Below, piece by piece: positions 7,182 through 16,693 of a stretch of 64,000 bases of DNA. Origin of the DNA: Actinacidiphila epipremni (GTDB taxonomy: Bacteria; Actinomycetota; Actinomycetes; Streptomycetales; Streptomycetaceae); contig NZ_JAATEJ010000006.1 in the NCBI RefSeq assembly GCF_012034175.1, positions 62,001 through 126,000 of the forward strand. The letters run 5' to 3'. Made by a program: the position numbers and the translations under genes. Numbering within the stretch: position 1 is the stretch's first letter; every line of letters starts with the position of its first letter. The notes under the pieces are model-generated. The model was not told the origin of the DNA. It saw only the letters and a list, made by a program, of their open reading frames with translations, and ran no database searches.

Positions 7182-8378
7182 ATGCGCACCACCGAGCCGC
7201 CCACCACCGCGCCTACCACCGCGCCGACCGGCGCGACCGCCCCGGTCACCGTCCCCCGCGGCCTGAAGGGCGTGATCGTCACCGACACCGCCCTCGGCGA
7301 CGTCCGCGGCGCCGAGGGCTTCTACCACTACCGGGAGTTCTCCGCGGTCGAGCTCGCCGAGCACCGCAGCTTCGAGGACGTCTGGCACCTGATGCTCCAC
7401 GGCACGCTCCCGACCCCCGCCGAGCGCGACGCCTTCACCCGGCGGACCGCCGCCCTGCGCCGGCTGCCCGCCGACGTCTCGCAGGCCCTTCCGGCGATCG
7501 CCCGCGCCACCGCCGGCTCGGGGCCGCTCGCCGGACTGCGCACCGCGCTGTCGCTGACCGGCGCCGCGGCCGGCTTCCGGCCGCTGTACGACATCGACCC
7601 CGCCGCCCGCCGGGCGGACGCGCTCGCGGCCAGCGCCGCCGTCCCCACGCTGCTGACCGCCCTGCACCGGCTGGGCCGCGGCCTGGAGCCGGTCGCGCCC
7701 CGCGACGACCTCCCGTACGCCACCAACTACCTGTACATGCTCACCGGCCAGGAGCCGGACCCCGCCCGGGCGCGGGCGATCGAGCGGTATCTGATCTCCA
7801 CCGTCGACCACGGCTTCAACGCCTCCACCTTCACCGCCCGCGTCATCGCCTCGACCGGCGCGGACCTGGCCGCCTGCCTGGTCGGCGCGGTGGGCGCGCT
7901 GTCGGGTCCGCTGCACGGCGGCGCCCCGAGCCGCGCCCTGGACACGCTGGACGCGATCGGCACCCCGGACCGTATCGACGACTGGCTGCGCGAGCACATC
8001 ACCGCGGGCGAGCGGATCATGGGCTTCGGCCACCCCGTCTACCGCACCGAGGACCCGCGCTCCCGGATGCTCAAGGGCATAGCCCGGGACATGGGCGGCG
8101 ACCTGGTCGACTTCGCCGTCCAAGTGGAGGCCCGCGCCGAGGCGCTGCTCGCCGAGCTGAAACCGGGACGCGAGCTGCACATCAACGTGGAGTTCTACGC
8201 GGGCGTCGTCATGGAGCTGTGCGGGCTGCCGCGTGAGATGTTCACGCCCACCTTCGCCGCCGCCCGGGTCGTCGGCTGGAGCGCCAACATCCTGGAGCAG
8301 GCCGAGGACAGCAAGATCATCCGCCCGTCGGCCCGCTACGTGGGCCCGCCCCCGCCCCACCCCGTCCCCGCGGCCTGA
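7182..8378 (+). CDS. Citrate/2-methylcitrate synthase family protein
   Basis: 398 residues; the ATG at 7182 follows AAGGAGG. Single citrate synthase domain of the short dimeric bacterial type. Catalytic histidines are at residue 245 (GPLHGGAPS) and 284 (GFGHPVYRTEDPRS). At the third catalytic position, where the family has Asp in NVDFY, this protein has Glu (NVEFYAGVV, residue 337); spacing between the three residues matches the E. coli enzyme closely, so the assignment is firm. It would condense acetyl-CoA or propionyl-CoA with oxaloacetate; which substrate cannot be read from the sequence. Divergent from the helix-turn-helix fusion, with which it probably shares regulation. Confidence 0.88.
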   Translation: MRTTEPPTTAPTTAPTGATAPVTVPRGLKGVIVTDTALGDVRGAEGFYHYREFSAVELAEHRSFEDVWHLMLHGTLPTPAERDAFTRRTAALRRLPADVSQALPAIARATAGSGPLAGLRTALSLTGAAAGFRPLYDIDPAARRADALAASAAVPTLLTALHRLGRGLEPVAPRDDLPYATNYLYMLTGQEPDPARARAIERYLISTVDHGFNASTFTARVIASTGADLAACLVGAVGALSGPLHGGAPSRALDTLDAIGTPDRIDDWLREHITAGERIMGFGHPVYRTEDPRSRMLKGIARDMGGDLVDFAVQVEARAEALLAELKPGRELHINVEFYAGVVMELCGLPREMFTPTFAAARVVGWSANILEQAEDSKIIRPSARYVGPPPPHPVPAA

Positions 8379-8490
8379 CCCGGGCCCCGCCCCGGCGCCC
8401 GGCCGGCCCCGCGCGGGCACACCCGACGCGGCCCATTGCCACGGCGCGGCCTCTTGCCACGGCGTGGCACATGGCGACGGCTGTACTCCA

Positions 8491-8506
8491 TACCGACCAG
8501 TTGGTA
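8491..8506. promoter_or_regulatory. TetR-type operator candidate upstream of quinone oxidoreductase
   Basis: TACCGACCAGTTGGTA, an imperfect 16-bp dyad (six of eight positions paired), overlaps a possible -10 (TAATAC, 8505-8510) about 55 bases before the GTG at 8561. No regulator gene is adjacent. Confidence 0.35.
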
Positions 8507-8560
8507 ATACTGGCCGGGTGCCGGGACGGCCCCGGCGCGAGGCGATGCCCGAGGAGTGCC

Positions 8561-9514
8561 GTGCGCGCGATCCAGATCACCGAGTTCGGCGGACCGGAGG
8601 TCCTGAAGGAGAGCGAGCTGCCCGATCCCGTCCCGGGGGACGGGCAGCTGCTGATCGACGTCGACTCCGCCGGGGTGAACTTCGCCGACACCCACACGGT
8701 CGAGGATTCCTACCTCTCCCGCTCCACCCTGCCCCTGGTGCCCGGCTCCGAGGTCGTCGGCCGCACCGGCGACGGCCGCCGCGTCGTCGCGCTCGTCGAC
8801 AACGGCGGATACGCCCAGAAGGCCGTCGCGCAGCAGGCGCTCGCGCACGAGCTGCCGGACGAGGTCACCGACGGGCAGGCGCTCGCCCTGGTCGTGCAGG
8901 GCCTGACGGCCTGGCACCTGCTGCGCACCTGCGCCCGGCTCACGCCCGGCGAGAGCGTCGTCGTGCACGCCGCGGCCGGCGGCACCGGCTCGCTCGCCGT
9001 CCAGCTCGCCCGCGAGTTCGGTGCCGGCCGGGTCATCGCCACCGCCTCCACCGCGCACAAGCGCGACCTCGCGCTGCGGCTGGGCGCCCACGCCGCTGTC
9101 GACGCCGACCCGGACGGCCTCACCGAGCGGCTCACCGAGGCCAACGGCGGGCGCCGGGTCGACATCGTGCTGGAGATGACCGGCGGCCCGGTCTTCGACG
9201 CCTCGCTCGCCGCCCTCGCCCCGTTCGGCCGGCTCGTCGCCTACGGCATGGCCTCGCGTACGCCGGCCACCCCCGTGGAGCCCGCGCAGCTGATGGGCCG
9301 CTCCCGCAGCGTGATCGGCTTCTGGCTCGCGCACTGCCTGGGCCGGCCCGGGATGTACCACGAGCCGCTGGCCGAACTGCTGGCGATGACCGCGCAGGGC
9401 AGGCTGCGGCCCCAGGTCGGCGGCGTCTACGCCCTCGGGCAGGCAGCCGCGGCGCACACCGAGCTGCGGGCCCGGCGCACGGTCGGCAAGCTGGTGCTCG
9501 ATGTGACCCGCTGA
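8561..9514 (+). CDS. NADPH:quinone oxidoreductase-like (zinc-independent MDR family)
   Basis: 317 residues from the GTG at 8561 with GAGGAG ten bases upstream. N-terminal GroES-like domain (residues 1-110, MRAIQITEFGGPEVL, AGVNFADT), then a Rossmann nucleotide-binding domain (VVVHAAAGGTGSLAVQLA, residues about 140-160). The zinc-ligand cysteines of alcohol dehydrogenases are absent, matching the quinone reductase/crystallin branch that uses NADPH to reduce quinones or enones. It stands alone, with a dyad-symmetric possible operator about 55 bases upstream, which suggests induction by an electrophile or quinone. Substrate unknown. Confidence 0.88.
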   Translation: MRAIQITEFGGPEVLKESELPDPVPGDGQLLIDVDSAGVNFADTHTVEDSYLSRSTLPLVPGSEVVGRTGDGRRVVALVDNGGYAQKAVAQQALAHELPDEVTDGQALALVVQGLTAWHLLRTCARLTPGESVVVHAAAGGTGSLAVQLAREFGAGRVIATASTAHKRDLALRLGAHAAVDADPDGLTERLTEANGGRRVDIVLEMTGGPVFDASLAALAPFGRLVAYGMASRTPATPVEPAQLMGRSRSVIGFWLAHCLGRPGMYHEPLAELLAMTAQGRLRPQVGGVYALGQAAAAHTELRARRTVGKLVLDVTR

Positions 9515-9541
9515 GCGGAACCGCAAGGGGCACCCCGGTCG

Positions 9542-9555
9542 TTGCATCGGTGCAA
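9542..9555. promoter_or_regulatory. Palindrome upstream of htpX
   Basis: TTGCA-TCGG-TGCAA, perfect 5-bp arms with a 4-base spacer, about 90 bases before the htpX start. A related half-site (TTTGCAGGCAC) follows at about 9564. No known streptomycete operator comes to mind that matches it. Confidence 0.35.
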
Positions 9556-9644
9556 GAGTGGGAGTTTGCAGGCACAATCACCATCAGTGGAGCACGCTGG
9601 GCCGCCGCCCGCGACCCGCGCCCCGCACAGTCCGGAGGGGCCAC

Positions 9645-10547
9645 ATGCCACGCAACCGCTTCGCACCAGACCGCGGCCTGACGACCCGGATGGTCGTCAC
9701 GATGTTCCTGATCGGGCTGCTCTACGTCGTCTTCGCCGGCGTGCTGCTCGCGCTGCTGCGCGGCTCGTGGCCGATCATCCTGGTCGTCGCCGGGCTGCTG
9801 TTCGTGGCCCAGTTCTGGTTCAGCGACCGTATCGCCGCCTTCAGCATGGGCGCCCGCGAGGTCACCGCGCAGGAGCAGCCGGAGCTGCACGGTGTGGTCG
9901 ACCGGATCTGCGCGCTCGCCGACCTGCCCAAGCCCAAGGTCGCCGTCGCCAACTCCGACGTGCCCAACGCGTTCGCCACCGGCCGCAACCACAAGAACAC
10001 CGTGGTGTGCGTGACCACCGGCCTGCTGCGCAGGCTGGAGCCCGAGGAGCTGGAGGGCGTCGTCGCGCACGAGCTGTCGCACGTCGCCCACAAGGACGTC
10101 GCGGTGATGACGATCGCGTCCTTCCTCGGCGTCCTGGCCGGCGTCATCACCAGGATCGGCCTGTGGGGCGGCTTCCGCCGCGGCGGCCGGGACCCGGGCA
10201 CCGCCGCCCTGGTCGTCCTGGTCCCGCTGGTCAGCGCTGTCGTCTACGTCATCAGCTTCCTGCTCACCCGGATGCTGTCGCGCTACCGCGAGCTGTCCGC
10301 CGACCGCAGCGCCGCGCTGCTGACCGGCCGCCCCTCCGCGCTCGCCTCGGCGCTGACCAAGGTCAGCGGTGAGCTGGCCGCGATCCCCACCAAGGACCTG
10401 CGCGCCACCGAGCCGTTCAACGCCTTCTACTTCGCCCCGGCGCTGACCTCCAACGCCACGGTCTCCAAGCTGCTGGCCACCCACCCGAGCCTCGAACAGC
10501 GTCTCGCGCAGCTCGCGGCGATCACCGTCGAACTGGACCGCCGCTGA
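9645..10547 (+). CDS. htpX: HtpX-like membrane zinc protease (M48)
   Basis: 300 residues; the ATG at 9645 follows GGAGGGG at 9633-9639. Two membrane segments lie near the N-terminus (about 18-55) and another pair near 160-210. The zinc site is HELSH at residues 142-146 (VVAHELSHVAHKD), with the third ligand Glu expected in RELSADRSAALL. HtpX proteins degrade misfolded membrane proteins and act in envelope stress. The gene's stop overlaps the ATG of pspAB (TGATG), so the two are one unit. A palindrome at 9542-9555 may regulate the operon. Confidence 0.92.
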   Translation: MPRNRFAPDRGLTTRMVVTMFLIGLLYVVFAGVLLALLRGSWPIILVVAGLLFVAQFWFSDRIAAFSMGAREVTAQEQPELHGVVDRICALADLPKPKVAVANSDVPNAFATGRNHKNTVVCVTTGLLRRLEPEELEGVVAHELSHVAHKDVAVMTIASFLGVLAGVITRIGLWGGFRRGGRDPGTAALVVLVPLVSAVVYVISFLLTRMLSRYRELSADRSAALLTGRPSALASALTKVSGELAAIPTKDLRATEPFNAFYFAPALTSNATVSKLLATHPSLEQRLAQLAAITVELDRR

Positions 10548-11104
10548 TGGGCCTGCTCGATGTGCTGCTCGGCCGCAGCAAACCCGTCAAGCCCGACCTG
10601 GACCAGCTCTTCGGCCTGGCCTCGGCCGCGCTGACCCTCGAAGCGGCGAGCGAGCTGCGCCCGACCGGGCGCGGCGCGGTGTGCTTCGCCGCCGTCGAGG
10701 GCGGCGCCTTCGCCGAGGTCCAGCAGGATCTGCACGAACTGCTGACCATCGAGTCCAGCCGCGACGACTACGGCTACACCTGGCTGGAGTCCCGCCGCCG
10801 GCCCGACGAGATGACCGACCTCGTCACCGACCTGCACGCCGTCAACTCGGCGCTGGAGTCCAGCGGGTTCGGCCCGCAGCTGCTGTGCTCCCTGGTCGCC
10901 TTCCAGGACCCGCAGGGCCACCGCATCGCCCTGGTCTACCTCTACAAGCGCGGCTCGTTCTACCCGTTCGCCCCGCTCCCCGGCGAGAAGCGCGACCACG
11001 CCCTGGAATTGCAGGTCCGCGCGCTGGTCGCCGACGACCTGCGGCTGGAGCAGGACCTCGCCCGCTGGTTCCCGGTCTGGGGCGCGCCCGGCCTCGCCGA
11101 CTGA
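10547..11104 (+). CDS. pspAB: PspA-associated protein PspAB
   Basis: 185 residues, starting with MGLLDVLLGRSK, typical of the actinobacterial PspAB family. It is a soluble alpha/beta protein with no membrane segment; conserved-looking stretches are TWLESRRRPDEMTDLV and FYPFAPL. The family is linked to the phage-shock (membrane stress) response; biochemical activity is unknown to me. Its ATG overlaps the htpX stop, so the peptidase and this protein are co-translated. The stop codon lies inside a run of six 9-bp repeats that keeps the reading frame and carries further in-frame stops (11099-11152). Confidence 0.85.
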   Translation: MGLLDVLLGRSKPVKPDLDQLFGLASAALTLEAASELRPTGRGAVCFAAVEGGAFAEVQQDLHELLTIESSRDDYGYTWLESRRRPDEMTDLVTDLHAVNSALESSGFGPQLLCSLVAFQDPQGHRIALVYLYKRGSFYPFAPLPGEKRDHALELQVRALVADDLRLEQDLARWFPVWGAPGLAD

Positions 11105-11152
11105 GCCGACCGGGCCGACTGAGCCAACTGAGCCGACCGAGCCGGCTGAAGC
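11099..11152 (+). repeat. Six 9-bp repeats spanning the pspAB stop codon
   Basis: Units of the form GACTGAGCC, GACCGGGCC, GACTGAGCC, AACTGAGCC, GACCGAGCC, GGCTGAAGC. The period is a multiple of three, so units one, three, four and six each provide an in-frame TGA. Confidence 0.8.
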
Positions 11153-11300
11153 GCGCCGCATCCCTCCGCCCGGCGCCGCGGAATCGAACCGGCGTGCGTC
11201 GAGGCGCCGTCCGCGGGCAGACGGCCGGTGACGGGCGCCGCCGGGCGCCCGGCCGGGAACGGCCCGCCGTACGGGCCGCAGGACGCCGAGGAGCGGACCC

Positions 11301-11486
11301 ATGCTGGCAGCAGCGGGCGCGGTCGTTTTCGCCATCGCCTATCTGATCAACGTCACGAGCACCCACACGGACGCGGCCTTCACCCCGTTCAGCCTGGTGA
11401 TCGCCGGCCTGTGCCTGGTCGCCCTGCACTTCGCGGGGGTCGGCACCGGGTGGTCGTACTCGACGCGACGGCGCCGCCGCCGCTGA
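11301..11486 (+). CDS. Small membrane protein with two transmembrane segments
   Basis: 61 residues; the ATG at 11301 is preceded by GAGGAG. Two hydrophobic segments (LAAAGAVVFAIAYLI, then FSLVIAGLCLVALHFAGV) and a strongly basic C-terminal tail (STRRRRRR) that should stay in the cytoplasm. No family recognised. It lies between the htpX-pspAB unit and the deazaflavin reductase, both on the same strand, without overlap. Confidence 0.65.
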   Translation: MLAAAGAVVFAIAYLINVTSTHTDAAFTPFSLVIAGLCLVALHFAGVGTGWSYSTRRRRRR

Positions 11487-11544
11487 GCGGCAGCCCCGGC
11501 GATCTAGGGTGGGAGATGCCGAACACCATCCAGGAGGCACGCTG

Positions 11545-11985
11545 ATGACGGACTACGATCCCGCGAACGTGAAGCTCAGCCCCGAGTCGTGGGTGGCCGA
11601 GCAGGCCACCCGCTACGAGGAGTCGAACGGCACCGAGGGCACCGACATGAACGGCTCGCCCTGCCTGCTGCTGGACTACCAGGGCTGGCGCAGCGGCGAG
11701 TGGCGCCGCACGGTGCTGATCTACGCCCGAGAAGGCGAGAACTACCTCATCGTCGCCTCCAAGGGCGGCGCGCCCGAGCACCCGCTGTGGTTCAAGAGCC
11801 TGATCACCAACCCGGAGGTGCACGTCCGGGTGCTCGGCGAGCGCTTCCCGGCCCGCGCCGAGGTCCTCACGCCCGAGGAGAAGGCCGAGGTCTGGTCCGA
11901 CCTGCTGGACGTCTACCCGCCGTACGCGGAGTACCAGGAGCGCACCAGCCGGGAGATCCCGGTCGTCCGGCTGTCCCGCATCTGA
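11545..11985 (+). CDS. Deazaflavin (F420)-dependent nitroreductase-family protein
   Basis: 146 residues. The ATG at 11545 has CAGGAGG at 11531-11537, and a TAGGGT -10 lies at 11506-11511. The fold is the split-barrel flavin/F420-binding type (DUF385, the family of mycobacterial Ddn): conserved blocks are VLIYAREGENYLIVASKGG and HPLWFKSLITNP. Members reduce quinones or nitro compounds with F420H2, or bind other deazaflavin/flavin cofactors; the natural substrate is unknown. The gene ends just before a strong bidirectional hairpin. Confidence 0.85.
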   Translation: MTDYDPANVKLSPESWVAEQATRYEESNGTEGTDMNGSPCLLLDYQGWRSGEWRRTVLIYAREGENYLIVASKGGAPEHPLWFKSLITNPEVHVRVLGERFPARAEVLTPEEKAEVWSDLLDVYPPYAEYQERTSREIPVVRLSRI

Positions 11986-12035
11986 CGCCCCCGGGCCCCG
12001 ACGGCGTACGCACGGACGGGCAGGCGTACATACCA

Positions 12036-12076
12036 CGGGTAAGGGGCGCTCATCCAGGATGAGCGCCCCTTACCCG
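12036..12076. terminator. Bidirectional terminator, 19-bp perfect stem
   Basis: Inverted repeat with perfect arms at 12036-12054 and 12058-12076 and a 3-base loop (CAG). It sits between the convergent deazaflavin reductase (+) and MFS transporter (-) genes. Confidence 0.85.
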
Positions 12077-12099
12077 TCGGCCTGTCGGCCACCGTGCGC

Positions 12100-13557
12100 C
12101 TACCGCTTCGCCGCCCCGCGGGCGACCGCCAGCCAGGTGGTCAGCGCCGCCAGCAGCAGTTCGAGCCCGAGCAGGAAGAGCAGGCCGAGCCCGAAGGCGT
12201 GCGGGTAGCGCGCCGGGGCCCCCGCGCCGACCGCCCCGTAGAAGACGATGCCGATCAGGGCGATGCCCAGTGCCCCGCTGACCTGCTGGATCGTCGCGAC
12301 GACCCCGGAGGCGGCGCCGACCAGGTGGGCCGGGACGGTGCCGAGCGCGGTGTGGGTGAGGGGCGCGATCACCAGGCCCATTCCCACGCCGTCCAGGAAG
12401 AGGCCCGGCACCAGCCCCCACAGGGTGCCGGTGGTGCCGGAGGCGTGCACCGCCGCCCACAGGGCGCCCAGGCCCGCCGCCATGAACAGCGCGCCGGCCG
12501 GGACGGTGACCTTGCCCAGGCGCTCGGCGATCCGGTGCGCGCCGGTCGAGGTCAGCAGGTAGCCGGCGCCGATCGCCAGGAAGACCACACCGGAGCCGAG
12601 CGCGTCCAGGCCGCGGCCCGCCTGGAGGTAGAGCGCGAGGATGAGGAAGAACGAGCCCTGCCCGGTCCAGAAGACCAGCTGCGCGAACGCACCCGTGGCG
12701 AAGCCGCGCTGCCGGAAGAGGGTCGTGTCGAGCACCGGGTCGCCGCCCGCGGCGCCCAGCCGGCGCTGGTGCGCGGTGAAGACCGCGAAGAGCACCACCG
12801 AGCCCGCCAGGCACGCCCACGTCCACGCCGGCCAGCCCAGCTCACGGCCCTGGATGAGCGGCAGCACCAGGGCGACCGTCGCGGCGGTGGACAGCGCCAC
12901 ACCGGTGAAGTCCAGCCGGGGCCGGCGCGGCGCCCGCGACTCGCCCAGCGCACGCGGCACCGCGGCCAGCGCCGCCAGCCCGATCGGCACATTGATCAGG
13001 AAGCAGGCCCGCCAGCCGAGCCCCAGCACATCGGCCTTGATCAGCAGCCCGCCGATGAGCTGCCCGAACACCGCCCCGACGCCCATCGTCATGCCGTACA
13101 TCCCGAAGGCCCGCGCCTGCGCCTTGCCGGACCACGCCGTCTGCAGGATCGCCAGTACCTGAGGGCCCATCAGCGCCGCGGACAGGCCCTGGAGCACCCG
13201 CGCGGTCACCAGGGTCCCGGCGGTCGGCGCGAGGCCGCAGGCGGCCGACGTGGCGGTGAACAGCGCCAGTCCCACGCTGAACATCCGCCGCCTGCCGTGG
13301 ATGTCGCCGAGCCGGCCGGCGGTGATCAGCCCGGTGGCGACGGCCAGGCCGAAGCCGGCCACCACCCACTGGATCGCCGCGCTGCCCGCGTGCAGGTCGG
13401 TCTGCAGGGCGGGTATCGCCACATTGACGATGAAGACGTCGAGCGAGGTCATGAAGGTCGCGGCCAGCAGGACCAGCAGGCCGAGGCCGGACCGCCCGGC
13501 GACCGCCGGCGGGTCCGCCGGGGTGGCGGAGGGGAGGGTGGAGGTGGCCGAGGCCAT
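12100..13557 (-). CDS. MFS drug exporter, DHA2 (14-TM) type
   Basis: 485 residues; AAAGGA precedes the ATG at 13557. It has the pattern of the EmrB/QacA branch: motif D1-like start (LDVFIVNVAIPALQTDL), motif A after TM2 (GRLGDIHGRRRMF), the antiporter motif C region, and about 14 hydrophobic segments to the C-terminus. It should export small hydrophobic compounds using the proton gradient. It follows a SnoaL-like gene by 76 bases on the same strand and is probably co-transcribed with it. No TetR or MarR regulator is adjacent. Confidence 0.9.
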   Translation of the reverse strand: MASATSTLPSATPADPPAVAGRSGLGLLVLLAATFMTSLDVFIVNVAIPALQTDLHAGSAAIQWVVAGFGLAVATGLITAGRLGDIHGRRRMFSVGLALFTATSAACGLAPTAGTLVTARVLQGLSAALMGPQVLAILQTAWSGKAQARAFGMYGMTMGVGAVFGQLIGGLLIKADVLGLGWRACFLINVPIGLAALAAVPRALGESRAPRRPRLDFTGVALSTAATVALVLPLIQGRELGWPAWTWACLAGSVVLFAVFTAHQRRLGAAGGDPVLDTTLFRQRGFATGAFAQLVFWTGQGSFFLILALYLQAGRGLDALGSGVVFLAIGAGYLLTSTGAHRIAERLGKVTVPAGALFMAAGLGALWAAVHASGTTGTLWGLVPGLFLDGVGMGLVIAPLTHTALGTVPAHLVGAASGVVATIQQVSGALGIALIGIVFYGAVGAGAPARYPHAFGLGLLFLLGLELLLAALTTWLAVARGAAKR

Positions 13558-13633
13558 GGCGGGATTCCTTTCACGAAGCGGGGCGGAGGGGCGGTGGCGG
13601 GCCGGCCGGGGACCGGCCCGCCACCGGGGCCGT

Positions 13634-13999
13634 TCAGGCGCCGGCCGGGACCTTGTCGAGGAAGCCGAGGACGCTGCGCACCAGCCCGTCCTCGCCGGTG
13701 GTGATCACGTCGAAGCCGACGACCAGCGACTCGCCGCCGGCCGGGCCCAGCTCCCAGGTGAAGCGGGCGATGTCGTGGTGCGCGTCGACCGGGCCGAGGG
13801 TGAAGACCAGGCCCGCGAACTGCGCCTGCACCGCGCCGATGACCGCGTCGAGCGCGTCGCGCCCGGTGACGTCGGCCAGCGGGTCGGTGTAGCGGCCGTC
13901 GGCGGCGAACACGGCGTCGATCCCGGCGCGCCGCGCCGCGGGGTCGGTCTCGTTCCAGACGGCGATGTACTGCTCGGCCAGCTGCTGGATGTCGCTCAT
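13634..13999 (-). CDS. SnoaL-like / NTF2-fold protein
   Basis: 121 residues; GGGAG precedes the ATG at 13999. Single NTF2-like cone fold: IQQLAEQYIAVWNETDP at the start, then FAADGRYTDPLADVTGRDAL and a closing GFLDKV. Such proteins act as small isomerases, hydrolases or ligand-binding domains; no catalytic residues can be assigned here. It is the first gene of a likely two-gene unit with the MFS exporter downstream, which suggests a role in handling the exported compound. The 219-bp region upstream is shared with the divergent acyl-CoA operon and includes TTAGGTACTT at 14096-14105, a possible half-site. Confidence 0.75.
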   Translation of the reverse strand: MSDIQQLAEQYIAVWNETDPAARRAGIDAVFAADGRYTDPLADVTGRDALDAVIGAVQAQFAGLVFTLGPVDAHHDIARFTWELGPAGGESLVVGFDVITTGEDGLVRSVLGFLDKVPAGA

Positions 14000-14182
14000 G
14001 ACGGTGTGTCTCCCTGCTGTCTGCGGCGCCGTGTTGCGCCGTGTCCTTGCAGGTCAAGAAGTTACGCAGCGGGATGTACAGCGGAATCAGTCATCGTTAG
14101 GTACTTGTGCGGCCGGTCACCGGTCACGCCGCCCGGGCCCGCTCCGGCCCGCCGTCCGCTAAGCGCCCGCTCAGCCGAACCC

Positions 14183-14211
14183 TTGCGAAAACTGGAACAC
14201 GTTCCTACCAT
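14183..14211 (+). promoter_or_regulatory. Promoter with embedded KstR-like palindrome, acyl-CoA operon
   Basis: -35 TTGCGA (14183-14188), 17-bp spacer, -10 TACCAT (14206-14211). The palindrome TGGAACACGTTCCT (14193-14206) fills the spacer; it matches 13 of 14 defined or free positions of the remembered KstR consensus TnnAACnnGTTnnA. The -10 ends seven bases before the GTG at 14219, so the mRNA is probably leaderless. Confidence 0.6.
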
Positions 14212-14218
14212 CACGGGT

Positions 14219-15388
14219 GTGACATCATCAGTGTCAAACCGGCCCGCGCCGGCCCCCTCCGGGCCCGGCCCGCTGGCCGGAGTGCGGGTGGTCGAGCTGG
14301 CCGGCATCGGCCCCGGCCCCTTCGCCGCGATGCTCCTGGCCGACCTCGGCGCCGACGTCGTCCGCGTCGACCGGCCCGGCGGCCCGGACTTCGGCGTCGA
14401 CCCGGCCTGCGACCTCACCAACCGCAACAAGCGCTCCGTCCTGGTCGACCTGAAGGCCCCGCAGGGCCCCGCGGCCGTCCTCGACCTCGTCGAGCGCGCC
14501 GACATCCTCGTCGAGGGCTACCGCCCCGGCGTCGCCGAACGCCTCGGTGTCGGCCCGGAGGCGTGCCTGGCGCGCAACCCGCAGCTGGTCTACGGCCGGA
14601 TGACCGGCTGGGGCCAGGACGGGCCGCTCGCCGCGAGCGCCGGGCACGACATCGGCTACATCGCCGTCACCGGCGCCCTGGGCCTGGCCGGCCCCGCCGA
14701 CGGCGACCCCGCCGCCCCCGCCAACCTGCTCGGCGACTACGCAGGTGGCTCCCTCTACCTGGTCACCGGCGTGCTCGCCGCCCTGCACCACGCCCGTGCG
14801 CACGGCACGGGACAGGTCGTCGACGCCGCCATCGTCGACGGCACCGCCCACCTGAGCACCCTGCTGCACGGCCTGCTCGCCGCCGGCGCCTGGCAGGACC
14901 GCAGGGCCGCCAACCTCTTCGACGGCGGCGCGCCCTTCTACGGCGTCTACCGCACCGCCGACGGCGGCCACATGGCCGTCGGCGCCCTCGAACGGCGCTT
15001 CTACGACACCTTCGCCGCGCTGCTCGGCCTCACCCCCGACCAGGCGGCGCTGCGCGACGACCCGGCCCGCTGGCCGGACCTGCGCGCGGCCGTCGCGGAC
15101 CGGTTCGCCACCCGCACCCGCGAGGAGTGGACGCAGGTCTTCAGCGGCACCGACGCGTGCGCCGCGCCCGTCCTGTCGCTGACCGAGGCGCCCCAGCACC
15201 CGCACCTGGCCGCCCGCGGCACCTTCACCGAGGCGTACGGCACCCTCCAGCCGGCGCCCGCCCCCCGCTTCTCGGCGACACCCGCCGCGCTGCGCCGCCC
15301 GCCGGCGCTCCCGGGCGAGCACACTGCGGAAGTGGCCCGCGACTGGGACACCCCCGCCCTGACGTCCCTACGGCACGACCCCGCATGA
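14219..15388 (+). CDS. CaiB/BaiF family CoA-transferase, alpha-methylacyl-CoA racemase type
   Basis: 389 residues from a GTG at 14219 without a Shine-Dalgarno sequence but correctly placed for a leaderless start. The family III CoA-transferase fold is shown by [18 protein letters not shown] and [14 protein letters not shown]. The racemase-type catalytic pair is His143 (AGHDIGYIA) and Asp173 (LGDYAGGS), 30 residues apart as in characterised racemases. It would interconvert 2R and 2S methyl-branched acyl-CoAs before beta-oxidation. First gene of an operon with a thiolase and an FadB-like fusion; the promoter carries a KstR-like palindrome, so sterol or branched-chain lipid degradation is a reasonable inference. 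Confidence 0.85.
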   Translation: MTSSVSNRPAPAPSGPGPLAGVRVVELAGIGPGPFAAMLLADLGADVVRVDRPGGPDFGVDPACDLTNRNKRSVLVDLKAPQGPAAVLDLVERADILVEGYRPGVAERLGVGPEACLARNPQLVYGRMTGWGQDGPLAASAGHDIGYIAVTGALGLAGPADGDPAAPANLLGDYAGGSLYLVTGVLAALHHARAHGTGQVVDAAIVDGTAHLSTLLHGLLAAGAWQDRRAANLFDGGAPFYGVYRTADGGHMAVGALERRFYDTFAALLGLTPDQAALRDDPARWPDLRAAVADRFATRTREEWTQVFSGTDACAAPVLSLTEAPQHPHLAARGTFTEAYGTLQPAPAPRFSATPAALRRPPALPGEHTAEVARDWDTPALTSLRHDPA

Positions 15389-15431
15389 CCCGACCCCGCC
15401 GCCGCCCCCACCCGTACAGAAAGGCACGACG

Positions 15432-16646
<1,215 letters not shown>

Positions 16647-16693
16647 CCCGCCCGCATCCCCGCACCCACCCGCCGCTACGGAGCCAACCCGAC

